From NCBI GenBank assembly GCA_964418745.1, contig CAYQMX010000004.1:62001-126000 (forward strand): a stretch of 64,000 nucleotides of DNA, written 5' to 3'. The position numbers and the translations under genes are program-made. Positions within the stretch are counted from its first letter, which is position 1, and each line of letters begins with the position of its first letter. This DNA comes from Scleromatobacter sp964418745 (lineage in GTDB: Bacteria > Pseudomonadota > Gammaproteobacteria > Burkholderiales > Burkholderiaceae_C). This document shows positions 7,828 through 16,757 of the stretch, piece after piece. Below the pieces are notes generated by a model. It was given only the letters and a program-made list of their open reading frames with translations, ran no database searches and was not told where the DNA came from.

Positions 7828-10800
7828 TCAGGTCTCCTGCGGAAGGGGGGCGACGGGCGTGGCGCCCGCGCTGTCGCGGCGCGTCTCGAGGCGGCGGTGC
7901 ACGCCGGCGAACACCACCGGCACGAAGAGGAGGGTGGACACCGTGGCGAACAGCAGGCCGCCGATGACCGCGCGGCCCAGCGGCGCGTTCTGCTCGGCGC
8001 CTTCGCCCAGGCCCAGCGCCATCGGGATCATGCCGATGATCATCGCCAGCGCGGTCATCATCACGGGGCGCAGGCGCGTGGCGCCGGCCTCGAGCGCGGC
8101 CGACAGCACCGGCACGCCGTCGTCGCGGCGCTGGCGTGCGAACGAGATCATCAGGATCGAGTTGGCGGTGGCCACGCCCATGGTCATGATGGCGCCGGTG
8201 AGCGCCGGCACGCTCAGCGTGGTGCCGGTGATGAACAGCATCCAGGCGATGCCGGCCAGCGCGGCGGGCAGGGCGGCGATGATGATCAGCGCGTCGATCC
8301 ACGACTGGAAGTTCACCACCACCAGCAGGTAGACCAGCACGATGGCCATGGCCAGCCCCACCAGCAGGCCGACGAACGAGGCCTGCATCGTCTGCACCTG
8401 GCCGCGCACCACCACCGAGCTGCCGCGCGGCAGCTTCGCCCGCGTGGCGTCCACCAGCGCCGTGACCTGGGCGGCCACGCTGGCGAGGTCGGTGCCCTGC
8501 ACGCCGACGAACACGTCGACCGCGGGCTGGATGTTGTAGCGCGACGAGATCGCGGCCTGCACGGCGGGCGTCACCTTGACCAGGTTGCCCAGCAACTGCG
8601 CGTTGCCGCCGGTGCTGCCCGCCCCCGCGCCGTTGCCCACCGGCGTGGCGAGCAGCGCGTCCAGCGAATCGATGCTGTACTGCGGCGTCTGCACCGCGAT
8701 GCTGTAGACGATGCCGTTGCCCGGGTTGAGCCAGAACGCCGGCGCGGTCTGCGAGCTGCCCGACAGCGCGATCAGCACGTTCTGGCCGACGTTCTGCGCG
8801 CTCAGGCCGATCTGCTGCAGGCGGGCGCGATCCATGTCGAGCGTGATCGAGGGCGCGTCCAGGCGCTGGTGCACATGGCTGTCGACGGCGCCGGGAATGC
8901 GCCGGATCTGCTTGTTCAGCGCGGCGGCGAGCGCGGCGTTGGCCTCCACGTTGTTGCCGGTGAACTGCACGTCGATGGCCGCCGGCAGGCCGAAGTTGAG
9001 GATCTGGGTGACGATGTCGGCCGGCTGGAAGAAGAACTCGATGCCGGGGAAGCGCTGCGGCAGTTCGCGCCGCAGCAGCGCGACGAAGCCCGCGGTGGGC
9101 TGGTGGCCCTCCTTGAGGGCGATCTGGATCTCGCCGTCCAGCGTGCCGATGGTGCCGGCGTTGCTGTACGACAGGTTGATGCCGGAGTTGGGCACGCCCA
9201 GGTTGTCCAGCACCGTGGCGAGCTGGTCGGCCGGCACCAGTTCGCGGATCGCGGCCTCCACCTGGTCGGCGGCGCGCGCCGTCTCCTCGATGCGGGTGCC
9301 GGTGGGCAGGCGCATGTGCAGGCGCACCTGGCCGGCGTCGACGGCCGGGAAGAAGTCGCGCCCGAGCACGCCGAACAGGCCGCACGACAGCAGGCAGAAC
9401 GCCATGAAGCCGATCGAGAAGCGGCGGCGGTGCGCCAGCAGCACCGACAGCGCCAGCGTGTAGGCGCGCCGCACCTGCTCGAAGCGGGCGTCGAAGGCCC
9501 GGTTCAGCCGCGCGAGCAGGCCCGGCTTCGTGCCTGTCGCGGGCGCGGCCGCGTGCTGGCCGCGCATCAGCAGCATCACCAGCGTCGGCACCAGCGTGCG
9601 CGACAGCAGGTAGGACGCGGCCATCGCGAACACCACGGCCTCGGCCATCGGCACGAACAGGAAGCGGGCGACGCCGGACAGGAAGAACATCGGCACGAAC
9701 ACGATGCAGATGCACACGGTGGAGACGAAGGCCGGCACGCCGATCTCGCCGGCGCCCACGACGATGGCCTCGGTCAGCCCGGTGCCCAGGTGCAGGTGGC
9801 GTTCGATGTTCTCGATCGTGACGATGGCCTGGTCCACCAGCACGCCCACCGACAGCGCCAGGCCGCCCAGCGTCATCAGGTTGAGCGTCTCGCCCAGCAC
9901 CTGCAGCAGGATCACCGAGCTCAGGATCGACAGCGGGATCGTCAGCGCGATCACCAGCGTGCTGCGCCAGTTGCCCAGGAAGAGGAGCACCATCGCGGCG
10001 GTGAGGCCGGCGGCGATCAGGGCCTCCATCGCCACGCCGGCGACCGCGGCCTTGACGAAGACCGACTGGTCGAACAGCGTCTTGACCGTGATCTCGCGCG
10101 GCATCTGCTCGGCCGCCCGGGGCAGCAGGGCGCGCAGGTTGGCCATGATGTCCAGCGTGGACGCCCCGCCGTTCTTCAGCACCGACAGCAGCACGCCGCG
10201 CTGGCCGTCCTGGCGCACGATGTTGGTCTGCGGCGCGAAGCCGTCGCGCACGAAGGCGACGTCGCCGATGGTGGTGGTGATGCCGTTGACGGTGCGCACC
10301 GGCAGGTCGTTGAGCGCGGCGATGGTGTCGGTCGAGCCGTTCATCTTCACCGTGACCTCGGTGGGGCCGAACTTGGCGGTGCCCGAGGGCAGGATCAGGT
10401 TCTGCAGGTTGACCGCGTTGACCACGTCGGCCGGCGACAGCCCGCGCGCCTGCAGCGCGTTGGTGTCCAGGTCCACCGAGATCAGCTTGTTCTTGCCGCC
10501 GTAGGGGAACGGGATGGCCACGCCGGGGATGTTGATCAGCTGTGGGCGCAGGACGTTGACGGCGGCGTCGAAGATGGACTGCTCGGGCAGCGTGCCGCTG
10601 GACAGGCCCAGCTGCACCACGGGGATGCTGGAGGCCGAGTACTTGATCACCAGCGGCGGCGTGATGCCCGGCGGCAGCTGGCGCAGTTGCGCCTGCTCGA
10701 TGGCGGTGACCTGCGCCAGCGCCGTCTGGATGTTGGCGTTGGGCTGGAAGAAGATCTTGATGACCGCGATGCCGGCCAGCGTCTGCGACTCGATGTGCTC

Positions 10801-11034
10801 GATGTCGGAGACCGTCGTCGTCAGGCTGCGCTCGTTCTGCGACGTGATTCGCTGGCCCATCTCCTGGGCCGACATGCCCGTGTAGTTCCAGACGATGCTG
10901 ATGACCGGGATGTTGATCTCGGGCAGGATGTCCGTGGGCATCTTCAGCAGCGCGAACGGCGTCGCGAGCACGATCAGCATCGCCATGACGATGAACGTGT
11001 AGGGGCGTCGCAGCGCGAGCTGGATCAGGTTCAT
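7828..11034 (-). CDS. RND efflux permease (AcrB/HAE-like)
   Basis: A 1068-residue inner membrane pump with the standard RND layout: N-terminal helix MNLIQLALRRPYTFIV, a large periplasmic loop (porter domains), helices 2-6, a second long periplasmic loop, and helices 8-12. The helix 4 motif reads GVLVDQAIVTIENIE, so the first Asp of AcrB's Asp407-Asp408 pair is kept but the second is Gln; in helix 10 GVATANSILM has Ala where AcrB has Lys940. This altered relay is known to me from a branch of non-AcrB RND permeases. It is the first gene of the operon; no regulator gene is adjacent. Confidence 0.93.
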   Translation of the reverse strand: MNLIQLALRRPYTFIVMAMLIVLATPFALLKMPTDILPEINIPVISIVWNYTGMSAQEMGQRITSQNERSLTTTVSDIEHIESQTLAGIAVIKIFFQPNANIQTALAQVTAIEQAQLRQLPPGITPPLVIKYSASSIPVVQLGLSSGTLPEQSIFDAAVNVLRPQLINIPGVAIPFPYGGKNKLISVDLDTNALQARGLSPADVVNAVNLQNLILPSGTAKFGPTEVTVKMNGSTDTIAALNDLPVRTVNGITTTIGDVAFVRDGFAPQTNIVRQDGQRGVLLSVLKNGGASTLDIMANLRALLPRAAEQMPREITVKTLFDQSVFVKAAVAGVAMEALIAAGLTAAMVLLFLGNWRSTLVIALTIPLSILSSVILLQVLGETLNLMTLGGLALSVGVLVDQAIVTIENIERHLHLGTGLTEAIVVGAGEIGVPAFVSTVCICIVFVPMFFLSGVARFLFVPMAEAVVFAMAASYLLSRTLVPTLVMLLMRGQHAAAPATGTKPGLLARLNRAFDARFEQVRRAYTLALSVLLAHRRRFSIGFMAFCLLSCGLFGVLGRDFFPAVDAGQVRLHMRLPTGTRIEETARAADQVEAAIRELVPADQLATVLDNLGVPNSGINLSYSNAGTIGTLDGEIQIALKEGHQPTAGFVALLRRELPQRFPGIEFFFQPADIVTQILNFGLPAAIDVQFTGNNVEANAALAAALNKQIRRIPGAVDSHVHQRLDAPSITLDMDRARLQQIGLSAQNVGQNVLIALSGSSQTAPAFWLNPGNGIVYSIAVQTPQYSIDSLDALLATPVGNGAGAGSTGGNAQLLGNLVKVTPAVQAAISSRYNIQPAVDVFVGVQGTDLASVAAQVTALVDATRAKLPRGSSVVVRGQVQTMQASFVGLLVGLAMAIVLVYLLVVVNFQSWIDALIIIAALPAALAGIAWMLFITGTTLSVPALTGAIMTMGVATANSILMISFARQRRDDGVPVLSAALEAGATRLRPVMMTALAMIIGMIPMALGLGEGAEQNAPLGRAVIGGLLFATVSTLLFVPVVFAGVHRRLETRRDSAGATPVAPLPQET

Positions 11035-11189
11035 GGACGCGGCGGTTCCGTGGCAGTCGAGCCCGCGATGATAGTGAGAAGACGCCCGGCCTCCCGCATC
11101 TTTCGGGTATCTCCTCGCGCCCTGGTCGGCTGTCCGTTTTGTCAGTTACACGGATCGCGCGCTGGCCGCGCGCCCGGGGCCGCGCGCGC

Positions 11190-11717
11190 TCAGCGCGCCG
11201 CGTGCGTGCGACGGTAGGTGACGAACGCGAAGTCGCAGTCGTTGGGCGGGCCGGCGTGGTGGCGTTCGCGCGCGGTCTCGACGAAATGGTTGGGCGACCA
11301 CGCGGGAAAGCACGCATCGCCGGCGAACTCGCGGTCGATCTCGGTGAGCACCAGCTCGTCGGCGTGCGGCAGCGCCAGCGCATAGAGCTCGGCGCCGCCG
11401 ATCACGAAGGCGCGCAGGCCGTGCGGGTTGGCCGCCACCGACTCCAGCGCCAGCTCGAGCGCCTGCTCGAAGCCGTGGGCCACCAGCGCGCCGTCGGCGT
11501 GCCAGTCGGGCTGGCGCGTGACCACGATGTTGGTGCGGCCGGGCAGCGGGCGGAAGCGCGCCGGGATCGAGTCCCAGGTGCGGCGCCCCATGATCACCGG
11601 GTTGCCCAGCGTGGTGCGCTTGAAGAACGCCATGTCCTCGGGCAGCTTCCACAGCAGCGCGTTGTCGTTGCCGATGACGCCGTTGCGCGCCACGGCCGCG
11701 ATCAGGGCGACCTTCAT
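11190..11717 (-). CDS. folA: Dihydrofolate reductase
   Basis: A 175-residue NADPH-dependent enzyme reducing dihydrofolate to tetrahydrofolate. Typical features are visible: AAVARNGVIGNDNALLW at the N-terminus, LPEDM with Asp28 as the catalytic acid, GNPVIMGRRTWDSIP, RTNIVVTR for the NADPH phosphate region, and AFVIGGAELYALAL. The length is normal for a chromosomal bacterial FolA. The ATG (11715-11717) overlaps the thyA stop by four bases, so thyA and folA form one operon in which thymidylate synthase makes dihydrofolate and FolA recycles it. A short GC-rich stem-prone stretch follows the stop. Confidence 0.96.
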   Translation of the reverse strand: MKVALIAAVARNGVIGNDNALLWKLPEDMAFFKRTTLGNPVIMGRRTWDSIPARFRPLPGRTNIVVTRQPDWHADGALVAHGFEQALELALESVAANPHGLRAFVIGGAELYALALPHADELVLTEIDREFAGDACFPAWSPNHFVETARERHHAGPPNDCDFAFVTYRRTHAAR

Positions 11718-12544
11718 ACCGCCACTGGCGCCTTGATCGCCGCATGGTGCTGGTAGTCGCGCACCTCGAAGTCGTCGAATTCGTAGTCGAGGATGGAGGG
11801 CGGCCGGCGCTTGATGTGCAAGGTCGGGTAGGGGAAGGGCGCGCGCTGCAGCTGCGTCTCGACCTGCTCGGCGTGGTTGGCGTACAGGTGGCAGTCGCCG
11901 CCGGTCCAGATGAAGTCGCCCACGTCCAGGTCGCACTGCTGCGCGAACATGTGGGTCAGCAGCGCGTAGCTGGCGATGTTGAACGGCACGCCCAGGAAGA
12001 TGTCGGCGCTGCGCTGGTAGAGCTGGCACGACAGCTTGCCGCGGCCGCCGGGCGCTTCAGGCGGCGCCACGTAGAACTGGAAGAACGCGTGGCAGGGCAT
12101 CAGCGCCATCTTGCCCAGGTCGGCCACGTTCCAGGCGCTGACGATGATGCGGCGCGAGTCGGGGTTCGTCCGGAGCTGCCGGACGACCTCGGCGATCTGG
12201 TCGACGTGGCCGCCGTCGGGCGTCGGCCACGAGCGCCACTGCACGCCGTAGACGGGGCCGAGGTCGCCGTCCGCGCGCGCCCACTCGTCCCAGATCGTGC
12301 AGCCGCGTTCCTGCAGCCACGCGACGTTGGAGTCGCCGCGCAGGAACCACAGCAGTTCGAGGATGATGGACTTCAGGTGCACCTTCTTCGTCGTCACGAG
12401 CGGGAAGCCCTCGGACAGGTCGAAGCGCATCTGGTGGCCGAACACGCTGGTGGTGCCGGTGCCGGTGCGGTCGGCCTTGAAGCGGCCCCGGTCGCGCACC
12501 AGGCGCATGAAGTCTTCGTATTGCGAGCGGACGGGTCGGGTCAT
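11714..12544 (-). CDS. thyA: Thymidylate synthase
   Basis: A 276-residue cytoplasmic dimeric enzyme that methylates dUMP to dTMP with methylene-tetrahydrofolate. The active-site Cys is Cys151 in LMPCHAFFQFY; the phosphate-binding arginines appear in KADRTGTGT near residue 26 and in PDSRRIIVSAWN; the nucleotide-binding SADIFLGVPFNIASYA and the C-terminal IKAPVAV are all present. Length is close to the 264-residue E. coli enzyme with a small insertion (PPEAPGGRGK). First gene of the thyA-folA operon, which is divergent from the propeller diguanylate cyclase with 241 bases between them. Confidence 0.97.
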   Translation of the reverse strand: MTRPVRSQYEDFMRLVRDRGRFKADRTGTGTTSVFGHQMRFDLSEGFPLVTTKKVHLKSIILELLWFLRGDSNVAWLQERGCTIWDEWARADGDLGPVYGVQWRSWPTPDGGHVDQIAEVVRQLRTNPDSRRIIVSAWNVADLGKMALMPCHAFFQFYVAPPEAPGGRGKLSCQLYQRSADIFLGVPFNIASYALLTHMFAQQCDLDVGDFIWTGGDCHLYANHAEQVETQLQRAPFPYPTLHIKRRPPSILDYEFDDFEVRDYQHHAAIKAPVAV

Positions 12545-12785
12545 CCGGCGATTTTACCGGGCGCCGGCGGCGGCCCCGGCGCGCCTGGCCCGGGGTCGCG
12601 CCGGGCAGGCCCGGCCCGGGAATTCCCCAGGTTGCCGCGAAAGGGCTTCAGTTGCCGCCCGGCGCGTCGACAATGAGTGGATGCGCCGCGGCACGCGCAG
12701 CGCGCCGCCGTTGTCGCGGCGCATCGCCCAGAATGGGCCCGGCCGGGCAACCGGCCGTCGAACAGCACGCGAGGAGCGCGACAGA

Positions 12786-15700
12786 GTGAGTCGGAGGGGT
12801 AGCGATCAGGCCGGAGCGGAACGGTCGTCCAGGCGGACGTCGGCGCAGGGCCGCCTCCGCATGGCGCTGGCCTGGTTGCTGGCGTCGGTCGCGCTGGGCA
12901 GCGAGGCCGGCTCGCCCGCGGCGCCGGCCGCGCCCGCGGCCGCGTCGGCCGCCGCGGCCAGCATCGGCTGGGTGGGCATGGCCAACACGGTGTTCGAGCA
13001 CCTGACCCAGCACGACGGCCTGCCGCATGCCATCGCCACCGGCGTCACCGAGGATGCCCAGGGCTACCTGTGGGCCAGCACCCAGGACGGCGTCGCGCGC
13101 TGGGACGGCTACCGCTTCCGCGTTTACCCGGCGCGCCCCGACGATCCGCACGGCCTGCCGGTGAGCTACGTGCGCACGCTGGCCCACGACAGCCTGGGTC
13201 GCATCTGGGTGGGCATGGATGGCGGCGGCCTGGCGCGCTTCGACGCGGCCGAGAACCGCTTCACGCGCTTCGGCGGCGCGACCGTGGTCGTCCTGGCGCC
13301 CGACCTGGAAGGCGGCATGTGGGCCGCGAGCGCGACGGGGCTGATGCACGCGCGCGCCTCCGGCGTGCTCGAGGATGCCTGGGCCCACGGCGGCGGGGGG
13401 CCGGATCCGCTGCCGGAAGCCAATGTCACCGCCGTGCTGCAGGACCGCGCGGGCAACGTCTGGGTCGGATCCCCCTCGGGCGTGGTGCAGCGCCGCCTGG
13501 ACGGCCGGCCCGGCCGGCGCATCGAGCTGCCCGGCATCCCCGACGGCGGCGCGGTCACGGTGGACTCGCTGTACGAGGACGCGCGCGGCCAGGTCTGGAT
13601 CGGCACCAGCCAGCGCGGCGTGTTCGTCCACGACCCGGTGACCGACAAGGTCGCGCGCCTGCAACCGGCCGGCGCCAGCGATCCCGGGCTGCTGACTGAC
13701 AGCGTCACCTCGTTCGCCGAGGCGGGCAACGGCGAGATCTGGATCGGCACCCAGACGCGCGGACTGGTGATCGCCGACACCGCCTCGCTGGTGGCGCGCC
13801 GCATCGTGCGCGACCGTGGCGTGCCGAGCAGCCTGCAGGCCAACTGGATCTGGGGCCTGCATCGCGATCGCGGCGGGCAGATGTGGGTCGCCTCCACCAC
13901 CGGCCTGAGCCGCACCTACGCGCTGCAGGACGCGGTGCTGTCGCTGTTCTCGTCCGACGGCTCCGCCTGGACCGACCCCAACGTCTTCTCGGTGGACGCC
14001 GACGCGCGCGGCATCGTCACGCTGGGCCAGAAGAGCAGCATCGAGGTGGTCGACCCCGCGCAGCAGAAGATGACCGCGCTGACGGGCGAGGCCACCGAGG
14101 GCGCGGGTGCGCCGGCCGTCAACAACGTGACGGCGATCGTGCATGCCGCGGACGGCACGCGCTACCTCGCGTCGCGCGACGGCCTGTTCACGCTGGCGCC
14201 CGACGCGCGCCAGATCCGGTCGGTGCCGACGCCGCAGCGCGGCTCGGTCAAGGCCATCACGCCGCTGATGCTGGAGGGCAGCACGCTGTGGATCGGCGGC
14301 AACGGCGACGGCCTGTGGCGCATGGACCTGGGGTCGCCGGCGCACCCCCTGACGCAGGCCGTGCCCACGGCCGAGCTCAGCGATCCCGCGGTCACCGTGA
14401 TCGCGCCCGGACCCGGCGGCGCGCTGTGGGTGGGGACGAACAACGGGCTCAACCTGGTGCACCCGGGCCAGCCCACGCAGCGCATCATGCCGGTGGCCAA
14501 CGACCCGAGCAGCCTCGCGGCGGCGGTCATCAACACGCTGCTGACCGATCGCCAGGGCCGGCTCTGGGTGGGCAACAACGCGGGCATCCAGATCCTCGAA
14601 CGGCGCGACGCCGGCGGCCGCGCGTACTTCCACCACATCGGCAAGGCCGAGGGCCTGACCAGCGAGAACATCGACACGCTGCTGATGGACGCCGCCGGGC
14701 GCATCTGGGCCAGCACCGACGACGGCGTCGCGCTGATCGACCCGGCCACCTACGCGCTGCGCGTGCTGCACCCGGCCGACGGCGCGGCCATCTCCACCTA
14801 CTGGGTCAACTCCGGCGCCGTCGGGTCCACCGGCGAGGTCTTCTTCGGCGGCCTCGGCGGCCTGACCGTGATCCGGCCCGAGCGGCTGACGCGGCGCGTC
14901 TACGCCGCCCCCATCGTCGTCACCGACGTCGAGGTCGGCGGCAAGCCCGCCGTGCTGGCCGATGCGGGCACCCGAAAGCAGCTGACGGTGCCGCCCGAAT
15001 CCGGCGGCTTCTCGGTCGAGTTCTCGCTGCTGGACTTCACCGCGCCCGAACGTAACCGCTACGCGTACTGGCTGGAGGGCTACGACCGCACCTGGCGCGA
15101 GGTCGACGCCACGCACCGGTCGGCCGGCTATACCAACCTGTCGCCCGGCCGCTACACGCTGCACATGAAGGCGGCCAGCCGCGACGGCGGATGGACGGAC
15201 CATCCGCTGGAGGTCGACGTGGAGATCCAGCCGGCCTGGTACCAGGCCTGGTGGTTCGACCTGCTCAAGATCCTGGGCGCGCTGCTGGCCGTCGCCGCGG
15301 TCGTGGCGGTGCGGGTGCGCTACGTGCAGCAGCGCAGCCAGGAGCTGGAGCGCGTGGTCGAGCAGCGCACGCGCGAGCTGACGCGGCTGCAGCACCAGCT
15401 CGAGGAACTGGCCTACAGCGACGCGCTGACGGCGCTGCCCAACCGGCGCATGTTCGGCGACTACTGCCGCCAGATGATCGCCGCCAGCGAGCGCCAGGAC
15501 GGCGGCTTCGCGCTGCTGCTGATCGACCTCGACCACTTCAAGCAGGTCAACGACACCCTGGGCCACGACGCCGGCGACGCGCTGCTGGTCGAGACCGCGC
15601 GCCGCCTGCGCGCCATCGCGCGGCAGGCCGACGTCGTGGCGCGCCTGGGCGGCGACGAGTTCGCGATCCTGCTGGCCGACACCGCCATCCCGAGCGCGGT

Positions 15701-15932
15701 CGACATCGCCTGCGGCCGCATCCTGGCCGCCTTCGACGCGCCCGTGACGCACGAAGGCCAGGAGATGCGCACCACGCCCAGCATCGGCGTGGCGCTGTTC
15801 CCGGCGGACGGCACGACGCAGGACGAGCTCTACAAGTCGGCCGACCTCGCGTTGTACGAGGCCAAGCGCTCGGGCCGCCACACGTGGCGCTACGCGCAGA
15901 AGGACGCCGCGGGGGCGGACGCGCCGGCCTGA
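12786..15932 (+). CDS. Two-component-propeller sensor diguanylate cyclase (Reg_prop, Y_Y_Y, GGDEF)
   Basis: A protein of about 1048 residues: signal/anchor helix MALAWLLASVALG near residues 26-40, two seven-bladed propellers built of Reg_prop repeats (recurring forms of GRIWVGMDGGGLARFD, QVWIGTSQRGVF, LWVGTNNGLN), a Y_Y_Y domain (PERNRYAYWLEGYD), one transmembrane helix near residue 835, a coiled coil, and a C-terminal GGDEF domain. The active site GGDEF is intact and an RQAD inhibitory-site motif lies five residues before it. It should make cyclic-di-GMP in response to a periplasmic ligand. GTG at 12786 was chosen because AGGAG lies nine bases upstream; ATG at 12681 and 12861 are in frame. 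Confidence 0.88.
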   Translation: MSRRGSDQAGAERSSRRTSAQGRLRMALAWLLASVALGSEAGSPAAPAAPAAASAAAASIGWVGMANTVFEHLTQHDGLPHAIATGVTEDAQGYLWASTQDGVARWDGYRFRVYPARPDDPHGLPVSYVRTLAHDSLGRIWVGMDGGGLARFDAAENRFTRFGGATVVVLAPDLEGGMWAASATGLMHARASGVLEDAWAHGGGGPDPLPEANVTAVLQDRAGNVWVGSPSGVVQRRLDGRPGRRIELPGIPDGGAVTVDSLYEDARGQVWIGTSQRGVFVHDPVTDKVARLQPAGASDPGLLTDSVTSFAEAGNGEIWIGTQTRGLVIADTASLVARRIVRDRGVPSSLQANWIWGLHRDRGGQMWVASTTGLSRTYALQDAVLSLFSSDGSAWTDPNVFSVDADARGIVTLGQKSSIEVVDPAQQKMTALTGEATEGAGAPAVNNVTAIVHAADGTRYLASRDGLFTLAPDARQIRSVPTPQRGSVKAITPLMLEGSTLWIGGNGDGLWRMDLGSPAHPLTQAVPTAELSDPAVTVIAPGPGGALWVGTNNGLNLVHPGQPTQRIMPVANDPSSLAAAVINTLLTDRQGRLWVGNNAGIQILERRDAGGRAYFHHIGKAEGLTSENIDTLLMDAAGRIWASTDDGVALIDPATYALRVLHPADGAAISTYWVNSGAVGSTGEVFFGGLGGLTVIRPERLTRRVYAAPIVVTDVEVGGKPAVLADAGTRKQLTVPPESGGFSVEFSLLDFTAPERNRYAYWLEGYDRTWREVDATHRSAGYTNLSPGRYTLHMKAASRDGGWTDHPLEVDVEIQPAWYQAWWFDLLKILGALLAVAAVVAVRVRYVQQRSQELERVVEQRTRELTRLQHQLEELAYSDALTALPNRRMFGDYCRQMIAASERQDGGFALLLIDLDHFKQVNDTLGHDAGDALLVETARRLRAIARQADVVARLGGDEFAILLADTAIPSAVDIACGRILAAFDAPVTHEGQEMRTTPSIGVALFPADGTTQDELYKSADLALYEAKRSGRHTWRYAQKDAAGADAPA

Positions 15933-15961
15933 GCCGCCGGGCCGCGCCGCGATGCGCGGAT

Positions 15962-15981
15962 GCGCCGGCCGCGGCCGGCGC
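15962..15981. terminator. 20-bp perfect palindrome between convergent genes
   Basis: GCGCCGGCCGCGGCCGGCGC is a perfect palindrome placed between the ends of the diguanylate cyclase (+) and livF (-). It can form a strong stem in either transcript and may act as a bidirectional terminator, although no T-run follows on either side. Confidence 0.4.
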
Positions 15982-15990
15982 GCCGCAGGA

Positions 15991-16713
<723 letters not shown>

Positions 16714-16757
16714 GGTGGTGGCCTGTTTCGTAGTGATGTTCGCCGACAGGCGGTGAC

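Noticed and set aside
7897..11217. Plus-strand open frame of 1106 codons opposite the RND permease
   Set aside because: It is antisense to a clear RND permease and its sequence is His/Arg/Gln-rich low-complexity text, the usual shadow of a high-GC gene.
6620..11383. A single 1587-codon frame that seems to join the adaptor to upstream sequence
   Set aside because: Only the last 401 codons are the adaptor; the remainder is an out-of-frame reading of the permease, so it is not a fusion protein.
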